DNA of 58,936 nucleotides from an uncultured Opitutia bacterium (GCA_913056175.1 CAJXLM010000013.1:1-58936); one strand, 5' to 3'. Positions 36,695 through 45,353 are shown, counted from the stretch's first letter. Made by a program: numbers and translations. Notes: generated by a model not told the origin, from the letters alone.

Positions 36695-38191
36695 TCAGGG
36701 GAGCCAGGGCGGGAGTTGGCGGAGTTGGATGTCGAAAGCCCAGGGGATGAGGGTGAGGCCGGTGAGCACGAGGAGGCCGAGGAAGAGGGCATGGAGGAGG
36801 AGACCAGCCCGGGTCATGTCGGGGATGCGGATCCGGCCGGCACCGTAAACAATGGCGTTGGGGGGAGTGGCCACGGGGAGCATGAAGGCGCAGGAGGCGG
36901 CGAGGGCGGCGGGGGCGGCGAGGAGGAGGGGGTTCTCGCCGATACCGATGGCGAGGGAGGCGAGGATGGGGAGGAAGGCGGCGGTGGAGGCGGTGTTGGA
37001 GGTGACTTCGGTGAGGAAGACCATGAGGGTGACCACGGCGAGGAGGAGCAGGGCGGTGGGGAGGGCACCGAGGGCGGCGAGGGAATCGCCGAGTGCGTCG
37101 GCGAGTCCGGTTTCGTTGATGGAACCAGCCATGCTGAGTCCCCCGCCGAAGAGGAGGAGAACTCCCCAGGGAACCCGGGCGGTATCCTCCCAGGAAAGAA
37201 TCTGGGGGTGGTCGGGGTTGCCGGAGGGGACGAGGAAGAGGAGGACCCCGGAGGCGATGGCGATGCCCGCATCGGAGAGGAGGGGGAGCACGGGAACAAC
37301 GGCCGGGCGGAGGATCCAGGCGAGGGCGGTGAGGACAAAGAGGGCGGCCACCCGTTTCTCCTGGGGAGAGAGGGGACCGAGGCGGTCCAGTTCCCGCTGG
37401 AGGTAGTCGCGTCCGCCGGGCAACTCCCGGATGCGAATGGGGTAGAGGACGCGGGTGAGAGCGAGGTACATCAGGGGGAGGGTGACGGCGACGAAGGGAA
37501 TGCCGACCGTCATCCATTGGAAGAAGGAGATCTCGTAGCCGTAGGACTCCTGCATGAACCCGGCGAGGAGGGCGTTCGGCGGGGTGCCGATGAGGGTGCC
37601 AATCCCGCCGAGGTTGCAGGCGTAGGCGATGCCGAGGAGGAGGACCCGTTCGAAATTGCGGCGGCGCTCGGGGGGCTCCGACGCGACGAATTCGAGGAGG
37701 GAGAGGGCGATGGGGAGCATGAGGATCGCGGTGGCGGTGTTGCTGACCCACATGCTGAGGAAGCCGGCGGCAAGAAGGATCCCGAGGACGATGGAGTTGG
37801 GCCCGACCCCGGTGAAGCGGACGATCCAGAGGGCGATGCGCCGGTGGAGGTTCCACCGCTGGATGGCGACCGCGAGGAGGAAACCACCGAGAAAGAGGAA
37901 GATGATCGGGTTGGCGTAGGGGGCGGTGGCCTCGGTGATCCCGCGCACGCCGAGGAGGGGGAAGAGGACGATGGGGAGCAGGGCGGTCCCGTAGATGGGA
38001 ATGGCCTCGGTGATCCACCAGGTGGCCATGAGGGCGGTGATCGCGGCGGTTTTCCATGCTTCGGGAGAGAGTCCGTCGGGCGTGGGGAGGGAGAGCAGTC
38101 CCAGCAGGAGGAGGAGGCCCAGCCCTCTCCCGATGGCGGGAGTGGAGAGGCGCTTGCGGCGAGGGAGAGGAAATTCGTGGTCGTGCGTCAT
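36695..38191 (-). CDS. DASS/SLC13 family sodium-coupled anion symporter
   Basis: A 498-residue membrane protein with about 11-12 spans, taking up di- or tricarboxylates, phosphate or sulfate with Na+. Both substrate/Na+ SNT motifs of the DASS fold are present: MWVSNTATAILMLPIA and EVTSNTASTAAFLPI. The repeat-end motifs GTPPNALLAG and PVATPPNAIVYGAG also match. A span ATWWITEAIPIYGTALLPIVLFP near residue 60 is typical of CitT/SdcS-like carriers. The start is the ATG ending at 38191 (MTHDHEFPLPRRKRL). It is separated from its neighbours by more than 160 bases on both sides, so it appears monocistronic. Substrate is unknown. Confidence 0.92.
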   Translation of the reverse strand: MTHDHEFPLPRRKRLSTPAIGRGLGLLLLLGLLSLPTPDGLSPEAWKTAAITALMATWWITEAIPIYGTALLPIVLFPLLGVRGITEATAPYANPIIFLFLGGFLLAVAIQRWNLHRRIALWIVRFTGVGPNSIVLGILLAAGFLSMWVSNTATAILMLPIALSLLEFVASEPPERRRNFERVLLLGIAYACNLGGIGTLIGTPPNALLAGFMQESYGYEISFFQWMTVGIPFVAVTLPLMYLALTRVLYPIRIRELPGGRDYLQRELDRLGPLSPQEKRVAALFVLTALAWILRPAVVPVLPLLSDAGIAIASGVLLFLVPSGNPDHPQILSWEDTARVPWGVLLLFGGGLSMAGSINETGLADALGDSLAALGALPTALLLLAVVTLMVFLTEVTSNTASTAAFLPILASLAIGIGENPLLLAAPAALAASCAFMLPVATPPNAIVYGAGRIRIPDMTRAGLLLHALFLGLLVLTGLTLIPWAFDIQLRQLPPWLP

Positions 38192-38358
38192 CAACAGGTG
38201 AGGGGGAGAAGCGCTTGCGGAACAAAGGTTACGGGAGTTCCGGCCGTGGGACCGGCCACGGAAAATCCGGCCGGTGCCCCGGAACGGCGAAGCGAATCGC
38301 GTGCCGATCCGGGTTCGTGGGCGAGGAAAGGTTCGCGGAGGAGCCTCGTCGAGCCACC

Positions 38359-39390
38359 TCAGTTGCCCGGGACCACTTCGTCGACGGCCCGGGCCACGGC
38401 CTCGGGGGTGAGGGAGCGAAAGCAGCGCGCCCAACGGTGGCGGCGGGTCTCGCCGGGCCGGGCGGGGAGATCGGCGATGAGCGTCCGGGTCTGTGCCCCG
38501 AGGGGTTGCCAGCGTTTCGGGGAATGCACCCCGTCGCACTGCCCCATCAGGCAGACCAGCGGGGATCCGAGGGCGGCGGCGAGGTGGGCCGGGCCGCTAT
38601 CCCGGGAGATGACCACGGTGGCGGCGGCGAGCAGGCGGGCGGTGGTGTCGAGGGCATCCTTCCCGCCGCGGTCCTCCCAGGCGGAAGCGGGGAGGCGGTC
38701 GATGAGTTGCGCGGTTACCGCCTCGTGGGGACGCTCTCCCACGAGGACAATCCGCCACCCCCGGTCGGTGTGCAGATGGCTTGCGAGCTTGGCGAACGAC
38801 TCCGGTGGCCAGGTCGGCTTATCCCCGTGCGCGGTGGTGTGGAGGACGGCAAAGGATTCCGGCGGGACCGGGGCCTGCGCACCACCACGAGTTTCCCGGG
38901 CGAGGTGGATGCGGGGCTGAGGCTGCGGGGGGGGCTCGACCCCGAGGGGTACGAGGGGATCGAAGGCGGCCCGTGCCTCGTGGAGGGTGCCTTCCTCCCG
39001 GCGGGAGGGCACCCGTTCAGTGAGGAACCAGCCCCGCCGAGGGCCACGATAGCCGATCCGGCGGGGAATGCCGACGGTGGCGGCGGCGGCCTGGAGGTCG
39101 AGGTCGGGCTGGAGGAAGACCGCGGCGTGGCAGCCGAGCGGCCGGAGGCGGCGGCGCAGCCGGAGAAAGCGATGCGGCCGCAGGCGGCGGTGGGCTTGGG
39201 GCGCGGTGGGGACAGCGAGGGGCGTGGCGACGGGATCGGCGGCGAGCAGGGAAGCCTGGGCGGGTCCGGTCGCGAGGAGCACCGCCGTGTCCGGGAAGGT
39301 CTCGCGCAGGGGGTCGAGGACCGCGGTGGAGAGGACGACATCCCCGATGCGGTCGGTCCGGGCGAGGAGGAGGGGGCCGGGGCTCCTCAT
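38359..39390 (-). CDS. Glycosyltransferase family 9 (heptosyltransferase-like)
   Basis: A 343-residue GT9 enzyme (ADP-heptose:LPS heptosyltransferase fold). The N-terminal lobe reads LLLARTDRIGDVVLSTAVL, the family's opening; the C-terminal lobe has VVISRDSGPAHLAAALGSPLVCLMG, the sugar-nucleotide loop. It would add heptose or a related sugar to lipid A core or another surface glycan at the inner membrane face. The ATG overlaps the TGA of the upstream GT4 gene as ATGA, so the two are co-translated. Confidence 0.9.
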   Translation of the reverse strand: MRSPGPLLLARTDRIGDVVLSTAVLDPLRETFPDTAVLLATGPAQASLLAADPVATPLAVPTAPQAHRRLRPHRFLRLRRRLRPLGCHAAVFLQPDLDLQAAAATVGIPRRIGYRGPRRGWFLTERVPSRREEGTLHEARAAFDPLVPLGVEPPPQPQPRIHLARETRGGAQAPVPPESFAVLHTTAHGDKPTWPPESFAKLASHLHTDRGWRIVLVGERPHEAVTAQLIDRLPASAWEDRGGKDALDTTARLLAAATVVISRDSGPAHLAAALGSPLVCLMGQCDGVHSPKRWQPLGAQTRTLIADLPARPGETRRHRWARCFRSLTPEAVARAVDEVVPGN

Positions 39391-40637
39391 GGGTCGAGGC
39401 CGGCGGAGGCCCGCAGCCGGGTGGCCAGCGCGCGCGTGTTCTCCTCCGTCCGGAAGTGGTCGAGCACCCATTGGCGGGCGTTGCGGCCGAGGCGCTCGCG
39501 CTCCCGCGGATCGTTGCGGAGGGCGAGGATGCGGTCGGCCCACGCCCCCACCTCAAGGGTGGGCAGGAGGATGCCGGTCTCCCCGTCGCGAACGGCCTCT
39601 GCGACTCCCGGGAGGGAGTGGGCGAGTACGGGTACGTTGGCAGCCATCGCCTCGGCCACAGCATTGGGCAGGCCGTCCCGGTTGCCGTCAGCGGCGATGA
39701 CGCCGGTGAAGAGGAAGAGGTCGGCCCTGGCGAGGGCGCGAAAGACCTCCGCGTTGGGGGCCGCACCGAGGAAAGTGACCCGATCGGCAATCCCGTGGGC
39801 GCGGGCGCGGGCGGCGAGCCGGGACCGCTCCGGGCCGTCCCCGAGGATCGTGGCGTGGAACTGGATCCCGCGGCGGGCGAGAGCGGCGTAGATTTCCAGT
39901 TGCCGGAAAAAGCCCTTCTTGGGAACGAGTCGGCCCACGGAAAGCAGCTGGAACTCCCGCGGTGACCGGGGCGGGCTTGCGGCGGGGCTCTCCGGGGAAC
40001 GTTCCGGCGGCAGGGCGGGAAGTCCGCGGCGTACGAGGAGGACGCGCTCCGGCCGGGCCCCGCGCTCGAGCAATTCCCGCCGGGCGGCCATCGTGGAGGT
40101 GCGGACCCAGTCGGCGGTGGCGATTTTCTCGGCGAGGAGGGGATCGCCGCCGTCCTGGAAGAGATCGTAGGCATGTGCCTCAAAGGAGTAGGGCCAGCCG
40201 TGGATGCGGTGGAGGACCCAGGCGGCGGTGGCGGGAGCCGCTGCCCAAGAGGCGTGGACCCAGGCGGGCGGCGTCCGCCCGTTTTGGCCGGCGAGGAGGA
40301 CGCCCGCGCCGAGGCCGAGGAGAAGCTCCTGCCACTGGAGGAAGGAGCGGGGGGGATGGCGGCTGGCGGTGGCCACGACTTCCCGCCATCGGTCGGGTGT
40401 GCGGCTCAGGTGGGTGAGAAGGGAGGGGAGGAGGGCGGCGAACTTTTCGGGGAGGAGGGAGGTCGCCGGGGGTCGGTCTGCTTGTCCGCCTCTCCACAGC
40501 GAGATGAGCTCGAGGGGGAGCAGGCGTTCGAGGTGGGCCACTTCCCGCTGCAGGAAGGTTTCCGAGAGGCGGGGGAAGGTGGTCGCGAGGTAGAGGATCC
40601 GGGCGGGATCGGCTTCCGGGAGGGACCGCCTCGCCAT
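39387..40637 (-). CDS. Glycosyltransferase family 4 (colanic-acid WcaL-like)
   Basis: A 416-residue GT-B glycosyltransferase. It begins ILYLATTFPRLSETFLQREV, the opening of the WcaL/AmsK-like group, and the C-terminal lobe carries SVGRLVPKKGF, ILGDGP and the donor motif DGLPNAVAEAMAANVPV. It transfers a sugar during surface polysaccharide or LPS synthesis. It lies 38 bases after the ACP-FabZ gene and overlaps the GT9 gene, forming a three-gene leftward unit. Confidence 0.9.
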   Translation of the reverse strand: MARRSLPEADPARILYLATTFPRLSETFLQREVAHLERLLPLELISLWRGGQADRPPATSLLPEKFAALLPSLLTHLSRTPDRWREVVATASRHPPRSFLQWQELLLGLGAGVLLAGQNGRTPPAWVHASWAAAPATAAWVLHRIHGWPYSFEAHAYDLFQDGGDPLLAEKIATADWVRTSTMAARRELLERGARPERVLLVRRGLPALPPERSPESPAASPPRSPREFQLLSVGRLVPKKGFFRQLEIYAALARRGIQFHATILGDGPERSRLAARARAHGIADRVTFLGAAPNAEVFRALARADLFLFTGVIAADGNRDGLPNAVAEAMAANVPVLAHSLPGVAEAVRDGETGILLPTLEVGAWADRILALRNDPRERERLGRNARQWVLDHFRTEENTRALATRLRASAGLDP

Positions 40638-40675
40638 GTGCGTTCGGCCGTCGCGGCCGGGAGCCCGGGGCCGGG

Positions 40676-41590
40676 TCAGGAAATCCCGTGATGCGAACCG
40701 TTCAGGCTCGCCGGGGCAGTCTCGCTGGTGGCCTCGGTGGAACGGGCGGGCTTCGGGTTCGTCGTGTCGAAGGCGAGGGTGATTTCCTCAGCGTAAGCGG
40801 CCTTCTCTCCGTTCACGGTGATGGTGCCCTCAAAAACGGCAAGCGGGCGGCGGATCCGCTTCACCTCCACGCGCATCCGGAAGATCTCCCCCGGTCGGCA
40901 GACGCGGTGGCAGCGCACGCCGTCGCAGCTCTTGAAAAAGACGGTCGTGGGATCGACGGCCGTGTCCGCCCCGAGGGCATTCCCCTTCAGCAAATAGAGG
41001 ACCCCGAGTTGGCCGAGTGCCTCCAGCATCACCGAGGCCGGAAAGACGGGGTTGTTCTTGAAGTGACCCTCGAGAAAGAATTCCTCCCCGGTGATCCGGT
41101 ACTCGCCGGTGGCGAATTCGCTCTCCACGGTGGCTCCGTTCAGGAAGAGGAACGGGGGCTGCTGGGGGAGGGCTGCGAGGATCTCCTGGTAGGAGAGTCC
41201 CCGGGTCGGCGCTTCCCGCGCCGAGCTCCCGCCGCCGGCCTTCTCGTCCATGTAGGTGCGGATGTCGGCGAGGGTCCGCAGCTCCCGGAGCTCGTTGTTG
41301 TCGAAGGAGATGTTCAGGGTCTCTTCCACGAGAATGACGATCTCCATCATGGTGAGGGAATCGACTCCGAGATCCTCGAACAAGCGCAGCTCCTCATTGC
41401 CGGAGTGGAGCAGGGGCTTCGCTTGGGGTTCGAGGAAGCGCTCGATGATCCCGTTGACGATTTCGGGAATCCACGTGGCGTCGCCACCCTCACGGTAGGC
41501 CACGGCGGCCTCGAAAGTGCCGTCCGGGCAGCGTTTCAAGGATTCCTTTAACTTCTTGGTGTCTTCCGGAGACAGCGTTAGGTTAGCCAT
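40676..41590 (-). CDS. Acyl carrier protein - FabZ-like dehydratase fusion
   Basis: A 304-residue two-domain protein. Residues about 40-118 form an acyl carrier domain with phosphopantetheine Ser78 in LGVDSLTMMEIVI. Residues about 130-275 form a hot-dog 3-hydroxyacyl-ACP dehydratase with catalytic His176 in EGHFKNNPVFPASVMLEALGQLG and Glu190. The usual FabZ PG turn is PA here. A ~35-residue N-terminus of unknown fold precedes them. Free-standing ACP and FabZ are the norm, so the fusion suggests a dedicated acyl chain, perhaps for lipid A or an envelope lipid given the two downstream glycosyltransferases. The start ATG ends at 41590; the upstream in-frame extension crosses the promoter region. 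Confidence 0.85.
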   Translation of the reverse strand: MANLTLSPEDTKKLKESLKRCPDGTFEAAVAYREGGDATWIPEIVNGIIERFLEPQAKPLLHSGNEELRLFEDLGVDSLTMMEIVILVEETLNISFDNNELRELRTLADIRTYMDEKAGGGSSAREAPTRGLSYQEILAALPQQPPFLFLNGATVESEFATGEYRITGEEFFLEGHFKNNPVFPASVMLEALGQLGVLYLLKGNALGADTAVDPTTVFFKSCDGVRCHRVCRPGEIFRMRVEVKRIRRPLAVFEGTITVNGEKAAYAEEITLAFDTTNPKPARSTEATSETAPASLNGSHHGIS

Positions 41591-41662
41591 GGCAGGGAAT
41601 AGTTGCGACGAGAGCCTCTCCCGAGTCCCGAGTGCATCGCCCGGGGATATGGTACATAGGTG
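41591..41662 (-). promoter_or_regulatory. Divergent promoter region, ACP-FabZ unit and trpS
   Basis: On the leftward strand TATGTA (read from plus TACATA, about 41654-41659) could be a -10 box. A TTATTG element 17 bases farther upstream (about 41677-41682) matches the -35 only weakly. An AT-rich GATATGGTACATA stretch would also serve the rightward trpS unit. These are weak matches supported mainly by position. Confidence 0.3.
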
Positions 41663-41785
41663 ATGGCTGAGGCGGCAATAAGTGCGGAGGTTGAAGGATT
41701 TTTGGCGTTGCGCAACAGAATTCTCAAGGCGATGGCTGGTGGGGTGTCTCCTTCTCGACGGGCCGTGCAAGCCCTCCCGCACTGA
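41663..41785 (+). CDS. Possible small ORF translationally coupled to trpS
   Basis: A 40-codon frame from ATG 41663 encodes MAEAAISAEVEGFLALRNRI and continues to ALPH. Its TGA overlaps the trpS ATG as TGATG, the same coupling used by several gene pairs in this window. Composition is protein-like, with an amphipathic helix from about 5 to 25. It contains no Trp codon, so it is not a Trp attenuator peptide. The only upstream ribosome-site-like run, AGGTG, abuts the ATG. It may be a small protein, a coupling leader, or chance. Confidence 0.35.
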   Translation: MAEAAISAEVEGFLALRNRILKAMAGGVSPSRRAVQALPH

Positions 41786-42876
41786 TGACCTCTGAGCCGA
41801 CCGAATCCAACGATCCACGCCCCGTGGTTCTCACCTGTGCCCAACCGAGCGGAACCCTGACCCTCGGCAATTACCTCGGGGCCCTGCGCAACTGGGCCCG
41901 GCTGCTGGACGAGGCGGAGAGCTACTTCGGGATCGTCGACCTCCATACCCTGACAGCCCGGACCGTGCCGGCAGAGCTCCGGCGCCACACCCTTTCCTGC
42001 CTCGCCCAGTACATTGCCTCGGGGATGGACCCGGCCCGGTGTTCGCTCTTTGTGCAGTCGCACGTCATCGGGCACACCGAGTTGGCCTGGATCCTCGGTT
42101 GCCTTACCCCGATCGGGGAGCTGCAGCGGATGACCCAGTTCAAGGAGAAGGCGCAGCGGCTCGGGTTCCGGGCGGGCGGGGAGGACGACGAACTCCGCTT
42201 CACCCACGAGGGAGCACCGGCCCAGGCGACGGTGAACAGTGGCCTGCTCTACTACCCCGTCCTCATGGCCGCGGACATTCTCCTCTACAACGCCGACCGG
42301 GTCCCCGTCGGGGAAGACCAACGACAGCACCTTGAGCTGACCCGCGAGCTCGCCCGTCGTTTCAACCATCGCTATTCGGAGACCTTTGCGGTGCCGGAGG
42401 CGGACATTCCCGCCGAGACGGCGAAGATCCGCTCCCTGCAGGATCCCACGCGCAAGATGTCGAAGTCCGACGAGGACCCGCAGGCGACGCTTTTCCTCCT
42501 CGATCCGCCGGACCGGATCCGCCGGAAGATCGGAAGTGCGGTGACGGATTCCGGAGCGGAGATCCTGCACCGTGAGGACAAGCCCGGGGTGTCCAACCTT
42601 CTCGAGATTCTCGCGGCGACGACCGGGGAACGGGTGGCCGTGTGGGAGGATCGCCTCGCCGGGAAGGGGTACGCGGAGCTGAAGCGAACCACGACGGAGG
42701 CGGTGGTAGCGGTCCTCGACCCCGTCCGGAAGCGCTACGAGGAACTCATGGCGGACCGTGGCTACCTCGAGGAAGTGCTGCGGACCGGGGCGGAGGCGGC
42801 CCAGCGACGGGCCGACCGGGTGCTGCGGAAAGTGTACCGCAAGGTGGGCCTCTACCCGCGGCCCCGCCCCTCCTGA
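41785..42876 (+). CDS. trpS: Tryptophanyl-tRNA synthetase
   Basis: A 363-residue class I synthetase that charges tRNA-Trp. The HIGH-equivalent is SGTLTLGNYLGAL (bacterial enzymes of the E. coli type have TIGN here). SHVIGHTELAWILGCLTPIGELQRMTQFKEK, YPVLMAADILLY, VPVGEDQRQHLELTRE and the KMSKS loop (RKMSKSDEDP) are all present. Length is normal. The first ATG (41785) was used, in TGATG overlap with a possible small upstream ORF. Confidence 0.96.
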   Translation: MTSEPTESNDPRPVVLTCAQPSGTLTLGNYLGALRNWARLLDEAESYFGIVDLHTLTARTVPAELRRHTLSCLAQYIASGMDPARCSLFVQSHVIGHTELAWILGCLTPIGELQRMTQFKEKAQRLGFRAGGEDDELRFTHEGAPAQATVNSGLLYYPVLMAADILLYNADRVPVGEDQRQHLELTRELARRFNHRYSETFAVPEADIPAETAKIRSLQDPTRKMSKSDEDPQATLFLLDPPDRIRRKIGSAVTDSGAEILHREDKPGVSNLLEILAATTGERVAVWEDRLAGKGYAELKRTTTEAVVAVLDPVRKRYEELMADRGYLEEVLRTGAEAAQRRADRVLRKVYRKVGLYPRPRPS

Positions 42877-42949
42877 GCACGGCCTTCCGCCCGCCGCCGT
42901 CCGATCCGGCTCCCGCTCCTCCTCCCCGCTGGCCCGCCGCCCTACGCCT

Positions 42950-44128
42950 ATGCGCCGCCTCCGCCTCGCCCTCGTCACCGAGACCTACCCTCCCGAGGTC
43001 AACGGGGTCGCCATGACCAACGATCGCCTGCGGCGCGGGTTGGAGGCACGGGGCCACCGGGTTCTCCTCCTGCGGCCGCGGCGGGCCGACCGGCCGCGCG
43101 GGGAGGCCGGTGTTCTCGAGGTCCCTTCCGTGCCCCTGCCGGGCTATCCGGGCCTGCGCATGGGGCTGCCCCCCTTCCTGCGGATGCACCGGGCGTTGCA
43201 GGCCTTCCAGCCCGACCTCCTGCACATCGCCACGGAGGGACCGCTCGGCTGGGGCGGCCTTGCCTGGGCGCGGCGCCTCCGCGTACCCGTATCTTCCACC
43301 TTCCACACCAATTTCCACCGCTACTGCGGAGACTACGGGGCCTCCTTCCTCCGGGGAACCGCCCTCGGCTACCTGCGCGCCTTCCACAACCGCTGCCAGC
43401 TCACGACCGTGCCCGACGAGCGGTTGCGCGGGGAATTGGAGCGAGCCGGCTTTGCGAGAACGGCCTTGCTCGGGCGGGGCGTGGACATCGGGCTCTTTTC
43501 GCCGGCCCGGCGGGACGAGAACCTCCGCCGCGCGTGGGGCGCTCGCCCGGGCGATCGCGTCGTCCTCTTCGTGGGCCGGATTGCCGCGGAGAAGAACCTG
43601 CCTCTCTTCCTCGAGGCGGTCCATCGGGCGCGCCGCGAAGACGCCCGGATCCGGGCGGTGGTGGTGGGCGACGGGCCTCTCCGGCAGCGGTTGGAGCGGG
43701 AGTGGCCCGGGGTGGTCTTCGCCGGCATGCGTCACGGCGAGGACCTCGGCCGGCACTACGCCTCGGGGGATGCCTTCTGGTTTGGCAGCCTCTCGGAGAC
43801 CTACGGCAATGTGGTGGCCGAGGCCATGAGCAGTGGGCTGGACGTGCTGACCTTCGATTACGCGGCCGGGCGCCAGCTCATCCGCGACGGGGTGAACGGG
43901 CGGCTTGTGCCGGAGGGAGAGGAGGGGGATTTCCTCGAGGCGGCCCGCGCGTGGGCACGGGAGCCGGGGGATGTCTCCGGGCGGCAGCGGGAGGCCCGGG
44001 CGACTGCCGAGTCGATGCCGTGGAGCCGGATGCTCGATCGTTTCGAGGGCCTCGTCCAACCGCTCCTCCCCGAGCCCGAACCGCAGTTTCCCCCGCGTCC
44101 CGCATGGGGCGATCACCCGGCGGCATGA
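42950..44128 (+). CDS. Glycosyltransferase family 4 (glycolipid/mannosyl type)
   Basis: A 392-residue GT-B enzyme. The N-terminal lobe begins LRLALVTETYPPEVNGVAMT and has HIATEGPLGWGGLAWARR and STFHTNFHRYC; the donor lobe has FVGRIAAEKNLPLFLEAV, VVGDGP and GSLSETYGNVVAEAMSSGL. This pattern belongs to the GT4 group that includes glycolipid and phosphatidylinositol mannosyltransferases. It starts at ATG 42950, 73 bases after trpS, and overlaps the next gene as ATGA. Confidence 0.88.
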   Translation: MRRLRLALVTETYPPEVNGVAMTNDRLRRGLEARGHRVLLLRPRRADRPRGEAGVLEVPSVPLPGYPGLRMGLPPFLRMHRALQAFQPDLLHIATEGPLGWGGLAWARRLRVPVSSTFHTNFHRYCGDYGASFLRGTALGYLRAFHNRCQLTTVPDERLRGELERAGFARTALLGRGVDIGLFSPARRDENLRRAWGARPGDRVVLFVGRIAAEKNLPLFLEAVHRARREDARIRAVVVGDGPLRQRLEREWPGVVFAGMRHGEDLGRHYASGDAFWFGSLSETYGNVVAEAMSSGLDVLTFDYAAGRQLIRDGVNGRLVPEGEEGDFLEAARAWAREPGDVSGRQREARATAESMPWSRMLDRFEGLVQPLLPEPEPQFPPRPAWGDHPAA

Positions 44129-45024
44129 GGGTCCTGGTGCTCGGTGCCTCCGGACTGGTCGGTGCTGCCGTCGCCACAGCGGCCCGCGACCGCGGGCACA
44201 CGGTGAGCGCCTGGGGCGGGGCCACGCCCGACGCGCTCCCCCCGGGCTGCGACCGGGCGGTGGATCTGGGAAGCGGGGAAGGACTCGAGGCTCTCGTCGC
44301 CGGGGAGGCACCCGATGCGCTCGTCAATGCGGCCGCAGTCAGCCATCCCGCCGGCGTCGAGGCGGATCCGGAGGGGAGCTGGCGGTTGAATGTGGACCTG
44401 CCCGGCCAACTCGCCGATGGGGCGCGGCGTTGGGGAATTCCCTTGGTGCAGTTCTCCTCGGACATGGTCTTTCCCGGCGGCGGGCAGGACTTCTCCCCGT
44501 CCGACCCGCCGGCCCCGCTCCACCCCTACGGCGAGCAGAAACGGGCCGCCGAGCAGCGGGTGGCCGAGCTGCACCCCGGCGGCTCCCTCGTCCTGCGGAT
44601 CACTCTCGTCAACGGCAACAGCCCGCGCGGCCGACGCAGTGTGCACGAGAAACTCCTCGCGGCGATTGCCGCAGGCGAGCGACCCCGGCTCTTCCGGGAC
44701 GAGATTCGTCAGCCCTGCGCGGCCGGCCGGGTGGGGGAGGTCGTGGCCCGGCTTCTCGAAACCGGGGCAGCCTCGGGGATCTACCACTGGGGCGGTGCCG
44801 AGACGATCAGCCGGTACGAACTCGGGAGACGCATCCTCGCTCGCTTTGGACTGTCGCTGGATCGGGTGGAGCCGGCGGAACTCCCTCCCGGTCGACCCGG
44901 AAGGCTTGTTCTCGGGGACGGGGGGCTCGGTCTCCGCTTGGGCTTGGGAGCGAGTACGGTCGAGGAACAGTTGGCGGTGCTTCGCCAGCCCCCCCGGCTC
45001 TGGGAAGGGGGAGAGGCCAGGTAG
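44125..45024 (+). CDS. Extended SDR, dTDP-4-dehydrorhamnose reductase (RmlD)-like
   Basis: A 299-residue NAD(P)-dependent reductase. The cofactor motif is VLGASGLVG (about 5-13), the catalytic triad is suggested by SSDMVF and YGEQKRAAE (Tyr-x3-Lys), and VNAAAVSHPAGVEADP matches the RmlD/SDR_a35 group. It may make a deoxysugar donor for the neighbouring glycosyltransferases, though some relatives have other sugar substrates. Its stop is 20 bases from the T run of the leftward terminator at 45044-45080. Confidence 0.8.
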   Translation: MRVLVLGASGLVGAAVATAARDRGHTVSAWGGATPDALPPGCDRAVDLGSGEGLEALVAGEAPDALVNAAAVSHPAGVEADPEGSWRLNVDLPGQLADGARRWGIPLVQFSSDMVFPGGGQDFSPSDPPAPLHPYGEQKRAAEQRVAELHPGGSLVLRITLVNGNSPRGRRSVHEKLLAAIAAGERPRLFRDEIRQPCAAGRVGEVVARLLETGAASGIYHWGGAETISRYELGRRILARFGLSLDRVEPAELPPGRPGRLVLGDGGLGLRLGLGASTVEEQLAVLRQPPRLWEGGEAR

Positions 45025-45043
45025 GGGCGCCCCAACGGGAAAC

Positions 45044-45080
45044 AAAAAAAGGGGCGCGGCCTACCCCTAAGCCGCGCCCC
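45044..45080 (-). terminator. Leftward intrinsic terminator with no known gene upstream of it
   Basis: Arms 45051-45060 (GGGGCGCGGC) and 45071-45080 pair perfectly over 10 bp. Read leftward the stem is followed by seven T (45044-45050). The rightward side has only a scattered T-rich tail, so the geometry points to a leftward transcript arriving from 45081-45350. It may additionally act on the rightward reductase gene. Confidence 0.75.
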
Positions 45081-45262
45081 TAGTTGCTTTCTGCTTTGTT
45101 GTTACCCCAATCTCCCTATGGGAGAAAGTCGTTATGCCGAGGAATGTGCGCCCCTCAGCGCGGTTTCGCAAGCGAAAATCGCCAAATCCCCCCAAATTTT
45201 TTCCGGGAGCGTTCCCGTGCCTTTTTTTGGCTAGGAGCCCTGACCCCGGGCTGAGGGTGCGT
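45051..45262 (-). ncRNA. Candidate structured non-coding RNA
   Basis: Read leftward, the gene-free gap 45025-45353 folds into a regular pattern. An 11-bp helix (CGC, bulged A, CCCTCAGC at about 45262-45251, pairing with GCTGAGGGGCG at about 45158-45148) closes a domain. That domain holds a CGGGA/TCCCG hairpin (45204-45217) and a TTTCGC/GCGAAA hairpin (about 45163-45177) extended by GCG/CGC. Outside lies a TCTCCC-ATA-GGGAGA hairpin (45111-45125), then the terminator. No ribosome site or protein frame fits. I see no tmRNA, RNase P, SRP or 6S signature. The 5' end is unknown and the opposite strand could fold similarly. Confidence 0.4.
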
Positions 45263-45353
45263 TGACAGCCTACCTGGTTTCCGCAGGCTGGTCGAGTGGT
45301 AGGAGGTGGTTTTCCCGCCGACTTTGCAGCCTTTTTCCTCGTTCCCGCGTCTC

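Noticed and set aside
45263-45291. TTGACA as a -35 box for the mcsA-like operon
   Set aside because: At 17-base spacing the next hexamer is AGGCTG, a poor -10. The sequence also lies inside a CAGCCT/AGGCTG hairpin (45267-45291).
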